Source: Candidatus Nanohaloarchaea archaeon (GTDB lineage: Archaea; EX4484-52; GLR71). Taken from it: a DNA stretch of 6,664 nucleotides. The stretch's first letter is position 1; each line of letters begins with the position of its first letter. Shown here piece by piece: positions 1 through 5,896 of this stretch. The notes beneath the pieces are model-generated. The model was given only the letters and a program-made list of their open reading frames with translations, was not told the DNA's origin and searched no databases. Location of the stretch: assembly GCA_030636615.1 (NCBI GenBank), contig DAOVWP010000036.1, positions 1 to 6,664 on the forward strand. Reading direction: 5' to 3'. The position numbers were made by a program, and so were the translations under genes.

Positions 1-474
1 ATTACACCAATTATCGCAATAGTACTACTACTAATGATGACAGTAGCAGCAGGTGGTCTGGCATGGACATTTATCCAAAGCACAATTGAAGGTCAGCAGA
101 CAAAGACTGAAGCAGAACTCGAAGGAATGGGTATGACAAAACAATTAGAAATTATTCAGATTGAGAATAATAATGCATTAGTTCCTCTAGAATGGATAGT
201 TACAGTCAGAAACCCAGGAGATCCAGTAAAGCTTGACCTGACTAACCTTCTTATGAAAATAGATGGGAGACTTGTATCTTATACTACTGCTAGTCCAACA
301 GACTCAGACCTTAAAACAGGAGATAATACAGAAATAAAGATAGTCTTCGATGATGCAGTTACTGAATGGCCAGATGTAGTAGACCCTCCAGTAATAATTG
401 AACTCGAGATGAACACAGACTATAGGTTCTCATACAGTTGCAATGTAAACATGAATCACATAACTTACTGTTAA
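1..474 (+). CDS. Major-pilin-like / archaellin-like protein, 5' truncated by the window edge
   Basis: The reading frame is open from base 1, giving 157 visible residues. The first visible residues (ITPIIAIVLLL) continue into an Ala/Gly-rich hydrophobic helix ending near residue 25. This is the form of the N-terminal helix of archaeal type IV pilins and archaellins, just after the prepilin peptidase cleavage site (typically KG followed by I-S/T-P-I-I-A). The start codon and the basic leader of the signal are therefore a short way upstream of base 1. ATG codons at 34 and 37 lie inside the hydrophobic segment and are not believable starts. Residues 26 onward give a short polar helix, then a beta-rich head with a V-T-V-R-N-P-G-D-P stretch like the exposed domain of archaellins. 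The C-terminus has two cysteines (C147 and C157) that could form a disulfide. A terminator follows, so this gene is probably the most highly expressed, separately transcribed filament subunit; that role is an inference. Confidence 0.85.
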   Translation: MTPIIAIVLLLMMTVAAGGLAWTFIQSTIEGQQTKTEAELEGMGMTKQLEIIQIENNNALVPLEWIVTVRNPGDPVKLDLTNLLMKIDGRLVSYTTASPTDSDLKTGDNTEIKIVFDDAVTEWPDVVDPPVIIELEMNTDYRFSYSCNVNMNHITYC

Positions 475-487
475 ACAACAACCACAC

Positions 488-528
488 GGAAGGGATGGAA
501 TGCCCTTCTTTTTCTTTTTTCTTTCTCT
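488..528 (+). terminator. Hairpin plus T-rich tract terminator after the first pilin gene
   Basis: GAAGGG at 489-494 pairs with CCCTTC at 503-508 around an 8-nt loop; a G-T pair (488/509) can extend the stem. It is followed at once by a T-dominated run through about 526. Archaeal RNA polymerase terminates at T-rich tracts even without a hairpin, so the T-run alone would be adequate. It lies 14 nt after the pilin stop codon and separates that gene from the next operon. Confidence 0.7.
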
Positions 529-541
529 AAAACTATATTAA
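528..541 (+). promoter_or_regulatory. Possible archaeal TATA box/BRE for the pilus assembly operon
   Basis: The segment TAAAACTATATTAA contains a TATA-like CTATATTA core with an A-rich stretch in the place of the BRE. Initiation about 25 nt downstream would fall near 560, leaving a leader of roughly 50 nt that includes the GGAGGT site at 594-599. The region is AT-rich and chance matches are easy; a second weaker candidate is at 571-582. The preceding terminator and the strong ribosome site make a promoter in this gap likely, though its exact place is uncertain. Confidence 0.4.
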
Positions 542-567
542 CACTATACAGACAAATATAATCATAC

Positions 568-577
568 AGCTATAGCT
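568..577. repeat. 10-bp perfect palindrome in the operon leader
   Basis: AGCTATAGCT is a perfect palindrome between the putative promoter and the ribosome binding site of the next gene. It could be a binding site for a dimeric regulator or simply chance in AT-rich DNA. It is the only perfect palindrome of this length I noticed in the gap. Confidence 0.3.
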
Positions 578-593
578 TTAAACAGGCGTTACT

Positions 594-599
594 GGAGGT
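594..599 (+). promoter_or_regulatory. Strong ribosome binding site of the first operon gene
   Basis: GGAGGT matches the archaeal anti-Shine-Dalgarno complement and sits 9 nt before the ATG at 609. It is the strongest ribosome site in the window and supports the start chosen for the following gene. Confidence 0.75.
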
Positions 600-608
600 T
601 AAGTTAAT

Positions 609-1337
609 ATGATTAAAAAAAGGTCTGCCCAAACTCAGATAATAACAATTGTGCTCATAACAGGGATTATAATCGGCACAATAGGAAGCACATTATATTG
701 GGGACAGCCGCTTATAGAAAAAACAAAAACAACATCAGAATTAAGTCAGGCAGTCTCCCTTATGAAAGAAGTAGAAAGAGCTATTGACGAGGTAGCCGCA
801 TCAGAGGAGTCAAGAGTTCTCCTATTAAACATCAAAGGAGACCTGAAGATTGAAGGTGCAATAGAAGACCCTGAAAACATAAACAATCCTCTCTACAGAT
901 ACAACAACGATGAAAACCCGCAATACCCTATAAGAAACTCAATAACATACACAGTAGAAGTCGGACAGGCTGTAAGCTCAGCAGATTGGATCCCTCTTGA
1001 TGGAAATCCTTCTATAAGAACCAACTCGACAGGATATGAAGAATATATTCCCGGAACAACTGACAATAAACCAGGAGTCATAATGCTAAAGACAGAAGTC
1101 AGCAGTGAGATGTATAATGCAATCTTGAAACTTGGCTACCGTGAACTTGTAAATCTGAAAAACGGAAAAGGATATGTAACACAGCTTGTCAACAATGGAC
1201 CAGCTGAAGTCAGGACATACAAAGATTCAGAACCAAAAAAACTTGTAATTAAGTTTGACAGGAAAGTTAATTATCCAAGAAACGCAACAACTGGCGAAAC
1301 TCTGGTCATCAGATATGTTGACATCGGCTTCGAATAA
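609..1337 (+). CDS. Minor-pilin-like protein with class III signal (A|QTQ type)
   Basis: This is a 242-residue protein of archaeal pilin architecture. Residues 1-7 are a short basic leader (MIKKRSA), and Q8 starts a hydrophobic helix running to about residue 30. Prepilin peptidase cleavage is predicted between A7 and Q8, leaving a mature N-terminus QTQIIT without an acidic residue at position +5. After the helix comes a Glu/Lys-rich amphipathic stretch (about 37-65) typical of the exposed part of the pilin helix, then a beta-rich, Asn/Thr-rich head of about 175 residues with possible N-glycosylation sequons (N-S-T and N-A-T). The head has no family signature I recognise. The start is fixed by GGAGGT 9 nt upstream. 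The stop lies 2 nt before the next gene's ATG, so the two are almost surely cotranscribed. It is larger than the usual main pilin, so a minor or adaptor subunit seems more likely; this is an inference. Confidence 0.85.
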   Translation: MIKKRSAQTQIITIVLITGIIIGTIGSTLYWGQPLIEKTKTTSELSQAVSLMKEVERAIDEVAASEESRVLLLNIKGDLKIEGAIEDPENINNPLYRYNNDENPQYPIRNSITYTVEVGQAVSSADWIPLDGNPSIRTNSTGYEEYIPGTTDNKPGVIMLKTEVSSEMYNAILKLGYRELVNLKNGKGYVTQLVNNGPAEVRTYKDSEPKKLVIKFDRKVNYPRNATTGETLVIRYVDIGFE

Positions 1338-1339
1338 TT

Positions 1340-1771
1340 ATGATGTTCAAAAAACGAAAAGGGCAGAATATTGTAATAGAAGAAGTCTTGCTGGTCGGGA
1401 TGGGAATAATCCTCCTGATTGGTCTGACCTCCGTATTTACAATGGCAAAAGATGAAATTTCAATATCAATACAAAAACAGGAAGCAAGCCAGATAGGAAA
1501 CTACATTAACGGCCATATCAACAGACTTGCGCTGAACAACATAACCGGAACTATGACAATACCTATACCATCAGAGGTCAACGACAGATATTATATGATT
1601 GAGGGTTATGAAAGTGGAGCAAAAAAAGAGTTTTTCATAATGTTATCAGCTCATGTTCAAAACATCAACACTTCAGTTCCGGTAAAAGGTATAGCTACAA
1701 GCCAAAATGGCCTGTTGTTCATAAACCACTCAAAAGAGAATGGAGAATACACAGTAAATATCAGAAGCTAA
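1340..1771 (+). CDS. Small minor-pilin-like protein with class III signal (G|QN type)
   Basis: This is a 143-residue protein with a clear archaeal prepilin signal. Residues 1-8 (MMFKKRKG) are basic, and Q9 begins a helix with E14-E15 followed by a hydrophobic segment to about residue 34. Cleavage is predicted after G8. The two acidic residues fall at mature positions 6 and 7, close to the Glu5 position used in bacterial type IV pilins. The remaining roughly 105 residues look beta-rich and include three potential N-glycosylation sites (N67-I-T, N110-T-S, N129-H-S), in keeping with an exposed surface protein. Two ATG codons are adjacent (1340 and 1343); both lack a clear ribosome site, and with only 2 nt after the preceding stop translation is probably coupled. 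The ATPase gene follows 12 nt downstream. The head fold is not recognised. Minor pilin is the best description; specific role unknown. Confidence 0.83.
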   Translation: MMFKKRKGQNIVIEEVLLVGMGIILLIGLTSVFTMAKDEISISIQKQEASQIGNYINGHINRLALNNITGTMTIPIPSEVNDRYYMIEGYESGAKKEFFIMLSAHVQNINTSVPVKGIATSQNGLLFINHSKENGEYTVNIRS

Positions 1772-1783
1772 ACCTGATGCGCT

Positions 1784-3802
1784 ATGACATTCAACTTAAA
1801 AAAAGCAACAAAAACAATTGGTAAAAAATACAAAAAAAACGCATACCTCCACAAACAGAAAGAAACTCTATACACAGAGATAGCTACGCTGATGGAAACA
1901 AAAAAAAATCTAAAAAATAGCCATAACAGAAAATACAATACTTCCACAATTCAAAACAACACATACATAGCACAACAACAAAACACAATTATTCCTTCTC
2001 AATTTCAACAACTGCCAAACATAAATATCAATACGCCAAACAGTTCAGAAGACGACACAAAAACCATAGATAAAGAAAAAAATAAAGACAATCACCAACC
2101 AGAAAAACAACACCAGATGCAAAACTCATTACAGCAACCTTTCATAAACATACAATATGCTGGCGGCCAATTTGATGGTTCGAAAAAAAAGAAGAAAACA
2201 GACAACGCGCTTGAAGAAAAAATCACAAACATAGACATTAAAGACCTTGATGTTGAAACAGAAAGAGTACTAAAAGAAGAAGATAACGAACTCATACGAA
2301 CAAATATAAAATACCCTGTAACTCCTGCCGCACCTAAAGAAGGAGAAAAAATATTTGCGTGGGCAAATGTATTCTGGAATAAAACAGATTCATGTATTAC
2401 ATACAAAATCATAGAACCTCATATAGACTCAACAGACAGCAAAAATATCAGCAAGATAAAACAGATTATCGAAGACGAAATAAATGTAGATTTCAAATCT
2501 TTCAGTAAAGACAGCGCAAAAAACTACATCAACGAACAGATCAAAAAAATCATAAACCGTTTCGGATTAATCGTATCTAAGGAGAAACTTTCAATCTACG
2601 AATACTATATCACAAGAGACTTTATAGGATTCAACAAACTCCAGCCAGTGCTTGACGATGAGAATATTGAAGATATCAGTTGTGATGGTATAGGCATACC
2701 GGTTTTTGTATATCACAGAGACCCAAAATTCGGCTCAATCCAAACAAACATCACCTTTGATACTGAAAATATGCTTGATGATTTTGTTCGTACACTCGCC
2801 CAGAGAACCGGCCGCAGCATATCTATGGCAAGCCCTCTTCTCGACGGGGCTCTTCCTGACGGATCAAGACTTCAGGCGACCCTTGCGACAGACATAGCAA
2901 AAAAAGGTTCTAACTTTACAATAAGACGCTTCTCAAAGACACCGCTCACACCAATACATTTGCTAAAATACAGATCAATGGATGCCAGGATGCTTGCCTA
3001 CCTCTGGCTCGCCATAGAACACTCATCATCACTCTTCATTGTAGGAGCGACCGCATCAGGAAAAACATCAATACTTAACGCATTATCACTATTTATCAAA
3101 CCAACAGATAAAGTAGTAAGCATTGAAGATACACCCGAGATCAGGCTGCCGCATGAACACTGGATTCAGGAGATTTCAAGAGAAGGCTTTGGTGAAAAAG
3201 ACCAGAGCGGTAACAAACTTGGAGAAGTATCGATGTTCGATCTGCTCAAAGGATCCCTAAGACAAAGACCGGATTATATTATTGTAGGTGAAATTAGAGG
3301 CGCAGAAGCCGCAGTGCTGTTCCAGCAAATGGCAACAGGCCACCCTGGCATCTCCACATTCCACGCAGATTCATTACAGAAAGTAATCAACCGGTTGCTT
3401 ACAAGACCAATAAACCTTCCGCCATCACTTCTTGAAAGTCTTGACATTCTGGTCTTCATAAAAAGACTGAGATACGGAGACAAATATATACGAAGAACTT
3501 CCGAAATCGTTGAAATCAAAGGATACGACACAAACGATGAAGAATTAAAATCAAACACACTATTCAGATGGGATGCAGGCAATGATTCTCACAATATAAT
3601 AAATGACAGTTATATGCTTGGAAAGATTTCAAAAGTAACAGGCATATCAGTCAATTCAATAAAGCATGAGATCCAGAACAGGATGAAAGTGCTTGACTGG
3701 ATGAACAACATGTATATAACCAACTATATCAGGGTTGGAGAAGTGATCAAAGCATATTACAATGACCCTGAAAGGGTCTTGGATCTTATAGGTTATGATT
3801 AG
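1784..3802 (+). CDS. Type II/IV secretion system ATPase, FlaI/TadA (VirB11-PilT) family, with long N-terminal extension
   Basis: This 672-residue cytoplasmic ATPase would power filament assembly by ATP hydrolysis under the membrane platform. The core is complete: a conserved N-terminal region from about Y177, the PDGSR motif at 358-362, an arginine pair at 381-382, Walker A GATASGKT at 421-428, Asp box (I-E-D-T-P-E) at 447-452, Walker B region with D497 and catalytic-type E503 (GEIRG), and His box with H520 and H527 (GHPGISTFHAD). The C-terminus, with its VLDWM and AYYNDPERV segments, resembles FlaI-type archaeal enzymes. FlaI proteins are usually nearer 500-560 residues; the excess here is residues 1-176. 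That part is basic and possibly helical (1-45), then Asn/Gln-rich low complexity (46-128), a KKKKK patch (134-138), and an acidic helix (140-170). The ATG at 1784 is 12 nt after the previous stop and has only a weak TGAT ribosome signal. Whether it serves a pilus, archaellum or secretion system cannot be told from the ATPase alone. Confidence 0.97.
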   Translation: MTFNLKKATKTIGKKYKKNAYLHKQKETLYTEIATLMETKKNLKNSHNRKYNTSTIQNNTYIAQQQNTIIPSQFQQLPNININTPNSSEDDTKTIDKEKNKDNHQPEKQHQMQNSLQQPFINIQYAGGQFDGSKKKKKTDNALEEKITNIDIKDLDVETERVLKEEDNELIRTNIKYPVTPAAPKEGEKIFAWANVFWNKTDSCITYKIIEPHIDSTDSKNISKIKQIIEDEINVDFKSFSKDSAKNYINEQIKKIINRFGLIVSKEKLSIYEYYITRDFIGFNKLQPVLDDENIEDISCDGIGIPVFVYHRDPKFGSIQTNITFDTENMLDDFVRTLAQRTGRSISMASPLLDGALPDGSRLQATLATDIAKKGSNFTIRRFSKTPLTPIHLLKYRSMDARMLAYLWLAIEHSSSLFIVGATASGKTSILNALSLFIKPTDKVVSIEDTPEIRLPHEHWIQEISREGFGEKDQSGNKLGEVSMFDLLKGSLRQRPDYIIVGEIRGAEAAVLFQQMATGHPGISTFHADSLQKVINRLLTRPINLPPSLLESLDILVFIKRLRYGDKYIRRTSEIVEIKGYDTNDEELKSNTLFRWDAGNDSHNIINDSYMLGKISKVTGISVNSIKHEIQNRMKVLDWMNNMYITNYIRVGEVIKAYYNDPERVLDLIGYD

Positions 3803-3817
3803 AACACAACATCAGGA

Positions 3818-3827
3818 TTTATAATAT
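3818..3827 (+). promoter_or_regulatory. TATA box upstream of the platform genes
   Basis: TTTATAATAT is a near-consensus archaeal TATA element in the short gap after the ATPase stop codon. Archaeal transcription starts about 25 nt downstream of the box centre, here near 3848, which is 5 nt before the ATG at 3853. This would give a nearly leaderless mRNA for the platform genes in addition to readthrough from the upstream operon. No clear BRE precedes it, and AT-rich spacers often mimic TATA boxes. Confidence 0.45.
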
Positions 3828-3832
3828 ATCAA

Positions 3833-3845
3833 GAGGAGAAGTGAT
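3833..3845 (+). promoter_or_regulatory. Ribosome binding region deciding the start of the first platform gene
   Basis: GAGGAG (3833-3838) and GTGAT (3841-3845) both match parts of the archaeal Shine-Dalgarno sequence GGAGGTGATC. GAGGAG is only 2 nt from the in-frame GTG at 3841, which is too close, while GTGAT is 7 nt from the ATG at 3853, a normal distance. This favours ATG 3853 as the start and suggests that the GTG is part of the ribosome site rather than an initiation codon. Confidence 0.5.
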
Positions 3846-3852
3846 TTGGGGG

Positions 3853-4770
3853 ATGAATTATAACCAGTTCTTGACAAAAGAACAAAAAGAAAACAAAAAA
3901 GAACTCAAAGATTATGCTTACAGATACTTTGGTGGAATATCCAATAAATACTTCGCTCCAAACTTAAGCGAATTGGCAACAAATCTCAAGAAATCAGGAC
4001 TCAAGACATCTTTTATAGAATATTTATCAATGATGCTTGCAATAAGCACAATTGTTTTCATAATACAGGTCCCGCTATGTTCCATAATATTCGGCATAAT
4101 TTTCAAATCAACCATAATAGGACTACTTTTAGGATTTTTCGGTGGACTTTTCTCAGCATTTGGCGTATTCTTACTGTTTTACATATATCCGAAGATATAC
4201 ATTGGAGAAAGACTTAAAGATATCAATAGTACCCTTCCTTTTGCAACATTATACCTGACAACTATGGCTGGAGGAGGAACACCTCCAATTGCAATGTTTC
4301 GCACCTTATCAAAATTTGATTACGGAGAGATCACAAAAGAATGTAAGATAATTGTAGAAGAGACAGACATAATCGGTCTCAATATAGTCAACTCACTTAA
4401 AAACTCAGCAGAAAGATCACCTTGTCAGGAATACACTGACTTATTATGGGGTCTCAGAACAGTCATAATGTCAGGAGGAAACATAAAATCATATCTGAGA
4501 GACAAAGCAAAATCTGCTCTTAAAGCTTACAAAGTAAGTCTTGAACAATTTGAAAAAAAACTTGCATTGATGATGCAGGGATATATCATCCTTGTCGTCG
4601 TAGGCTCAGTATTCTTCATGGTACTGACAGCAATCATGGGAGCTATGACAGGAGGAAGTATGCAGACCTTACTCACACTTGGACAGATGGTAGTAATCTT
4701 TATTTTCATACCACTGCTATCTCTTGGATTCCTGCTCATTGCAAAAGGGATGTCTCCAAAAGCTCTATAA
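3853..4770 (+). CDS. Type II secretion system F-family platform protein (FlaJ/TadC-like), first of two
   Basis: This 305-residue integral membrane protein is one half of the platform that the ATPase docks on. A charged N-terminal region (1-55) precedes membrane helices at about 57-83 and 87-112. A cytoplasmic domain of about 130 residues follows, opening with the FlaJ-like motif LPFATLYLTTMAGGGTPP at 128-145 and then MFR, and two further helices lie at about 242-264 and 278-297. This TM-TM-domain-TM-TM plan is that of single-domain TadB/TadC proteins and of each half of archaeal FlaJ. The start is taken at ATG 3853, with GTGAT 7 nt upstream; a GTG at 3841 would add four residues (MIWG) and cannot be excluded. 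It lies 50 nt after the ATPase gene with a possible own TATA box, and 30 nt before the second platform gene. The family call is firm; assignment as TadB- or TadC-equivalent is not possible by eye. Confidence 0.93.
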   Translation: MNYNQFLTKEQKENKKELKDYAYRYFGGISNKYFAPNLSELATNLKKSGLKTSFIEYLSMMLAISTIVFIIQVPLCSIIFGIIFKSTIIGLLLGFFGGLFSAFGVFLLFYIYPKIYIGERLKDINSTLPFATLYLTTMAGGGTPPIAMFRTLSKFDYGEITKECKIIVEETDIIGLNIVNSLKNSAERSPCQEYTDLLWGLRTVIMSGGNIKSYLRDKAKSALKAYKVSLEQFEKKLALMMQGYIILVVVGSVFFMVLTAIMGAMTGGSMQTLLTLGQMVVIFIFIPLLSLGFLLIAKGMSPKAL

Positions 4771-4800
4771 AATTATAAAAAAATCATAAAAGTGAAAAAA

Positions 4801-5886
4801 ATGGATGCAAAAGAAATCAGAATATTTTTGATCAAACATAATATAAGCAAAAAAGATCTTCTCCAGTTAGCGACAACAGTTATAGGTATTACCCTACTGG
4901 GCATTGGAATACTTTTCACTTTCAGCGGAGATATCAAAGTCGGATTTCCATTCATGTTCGCAGGCATCCTTACAACAGTAATCCCAATATCAACAATCCA
5001 GTATCTCCAATATTCTGAGATAAACAAACTTGAAAATGAATTTCCAAAATTCCTTAGAGATTTAGCAGAATCAAAAAAAAGCGGTATGACCTTCCCTCAG
5101 GCGCTCATATCAAGAACAGACACAAGCTACGGAAAACTTGACAAACATCTTCTTAGGGCAAAAAACCAGCTTTCATGGGGTGTTCCATTCGAAAAGGTAA
5201 TGAAAAACCTTGGTCATAACCTTAAGAAAAGTAAACTGATATCAAGATCATTCATGATAATCCTGGAAGCATTTGATGCAGGAGGAAATGTAACAGAGAT
5301 TATGGACGACCTGTCAACTGACATCAGGACTCTTAAAGAACTTGATGAAGATAGGAAAAACGCGCTTCAGGAACAGATATGGATGATGTACATAATAACA
5401 ATAATATTTATAGTGATTTTAACAATGCTTCACAAACTCCTCATACCGATGATCAGTGGTGGAGGACTTGCAGATGCTTTTGGAGGCGGTGTGGAACCGG
5501 TAGAATATTGTTCAGGACCAACCAGTTTCATATGCTCTGTATGCAATGTATTCGGATGGGGTATAATTTCCTGTGACAAGACAGAAGAAATAAAAATAGT
5601 TGAAAAAGAACTCAGAGCAAAAAGAATCACTTTAGAAGAAGGAGAAAATGAAATAGATAAACTGCGCAAAGAAGAAAAAGAATGTATATCCGATACAGAA
5701 AATATCAAAAATGAAGACCTTTCAAACGCCTGCTATTTCAAAGCTCTCTTTATGTATATGGCAATAATACAAGGTCTTTTCAGCGGAATTATTGCAGGAG
5801 AAATCGGAGATGACTCACTGGCATCAGGAGCCAAGCATGCCATTATACTTGTCACTCTGATCATAGTAGTATTCATTGTCACATAA
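4801..5886 (+). CDS. Type II secretion system F-family platform protein (FlaJ C-terminal-half-like) with Cys-bearing coiled-coil loop
   Basis: This 361-residue membrane protein resembles the second half of archaeal FlaJ. Helices are at about 21-41 and 47-67. The cytoplasmic domain begins with E-F-P-K-F-L-R-D-L-A-E at 80-90 and contains WGVPFEKVM and the E-A-F-D-A-G-G segment. A third helix lies at about 193-214, and two C-terminal helices at about 315-332 and 345-361 (the first with Q-G-L-F-S-G-I-I-A-G, as in FlaJ). Between helices 3 and 4 is a 100-residue loop with six cysteines (237, 245, 248, 258, 295, 311) and a charged, probable coiled coil (260-297). With the domain in the cytoplasm this loop should face outward. 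The start is set at ATG 4801, with GTGA 5 nt upstream; a GTG at 4792 would add three residues. It follows the first platform gene after 30 AT-rich nt, and the fourth pilin-like gene begins 10 nt after its stop. Confidence 0.93.
   Translation: MDAKEIRIFLIKHNISKKDLLQLATTVIGITLLGIGILFTFSGDIKVGFPFMFAGILTTVIPISTIQYLQYSEINKLENEFPKFLRDLAESKKSGMTFPQALISRTDTSYGKLDKHLLRAKNQLSWGVPFEKVMKNLGHNLKKSKLISRSFMIILEAFDAGGNVTEIMDDLSTDIRTLKELDEDRKNALQEQIWMMYIITIIFIVILTMLHKLLIPMISGGGLADAFGGGVEPVEYCSGPTSFICSVCNVFGWGIISCDKTEEIKIVEKELRAKRITLEEGENEIDKLRKEEKECISDTENIKNEDLSNACYFKALFMYMAIIQGLFSGIIAGEIGDDSLASGAKHAIILVTLIIVVFIVT
5443..5742 (+). other. Region encoding the predicted external loop with six cysteines and coiled coil
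   Basis: This codes for residues 215-314 of the second platform protein. A Gly-rich start (GGGLADAFGGG) leads to cysteines in the order C-x7-C-x2-C-x9-C, a Lys/Glu helix of about 38 residues, then C295 and C311. The spacing would allow disulfides holding the base of a coiled-coil hairpin outside the membrane. A metal site is an alternative but is less likely on the outer face. The span and topology are judged by eye from hydrophobicity and from the family plan. Confidence 0.6.
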
Positions 5887-5890
5887 GGTA
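5885..5890 (+). promoter_or_regulatory. Ribosome binding site selecting ATG 5897
   Basis: AAGGTA resembles the core of the archaeal Shine-Dalgarno sequence and ends 6 nt before the ATG at 5897. It overlaps the stop codon of the platform gene (5884-5886), which suggests translational coupling. An upstream in-frame TTG at 5876 is rejected as the start because it has no such site and would lengthen the signal peptide leader. Confidence 0.6.
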
Positions 5891-5896
5891 ATACAT

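Noticed and set aside
34..39. ATG at 34 or 37 as the start of the first gene
   Set aside because: These codons are inside the hydrophobic pilin helix; the frame is open to base 1 and the residues before them are the expected start of the mature pilin.
1255..1455. Forward frame overlapping the junction of the two minor pilin genes
   Set aside because: Both overlapped genes have convincing class III signals and operon spacing; this frame has no recognisable features.
2092..2412. Antisense reading frame of 106 codons opposite the ATPase extension
   Set aside because: It is rich in Ser and Phe, as expected from the reverse complement of a Lys/Glu-rich coding region, has no ribosome site considered credible, and lies fully inside a well-supported gene.
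3274..3582. Antisense reading frame of 102 codons opposite the Walker B and His box region
   Set aside because: The + strand codes for highly conserved ATPase motifs here; the reverse frame shows no family features.
5430..5708. Antisense reading frame of 92 codons opposite the cysteine loop
   Set aside because: Ser-rich composition mirrors the Glu/Lys coding strand; no start signals and complete overlap with the platform gene.
5509..5745. Zinc-finger reading of the cysteine cluster in the second platform protein
   Set aside because: The C-x2-C pair has no matching second C-x2-C/H pair nearby, and the loop is predicted to face outward, where disulfides are more usual than zinc sites.
5876..5896. 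TTG at 5876 as the start of the fourth pilin-like gene
   Set aside because: It overlaps the end of the preceding gene, lacks a ribosome site and spoils the five-residue leader; ATG 5897 has AAGGTA at a normal distance.
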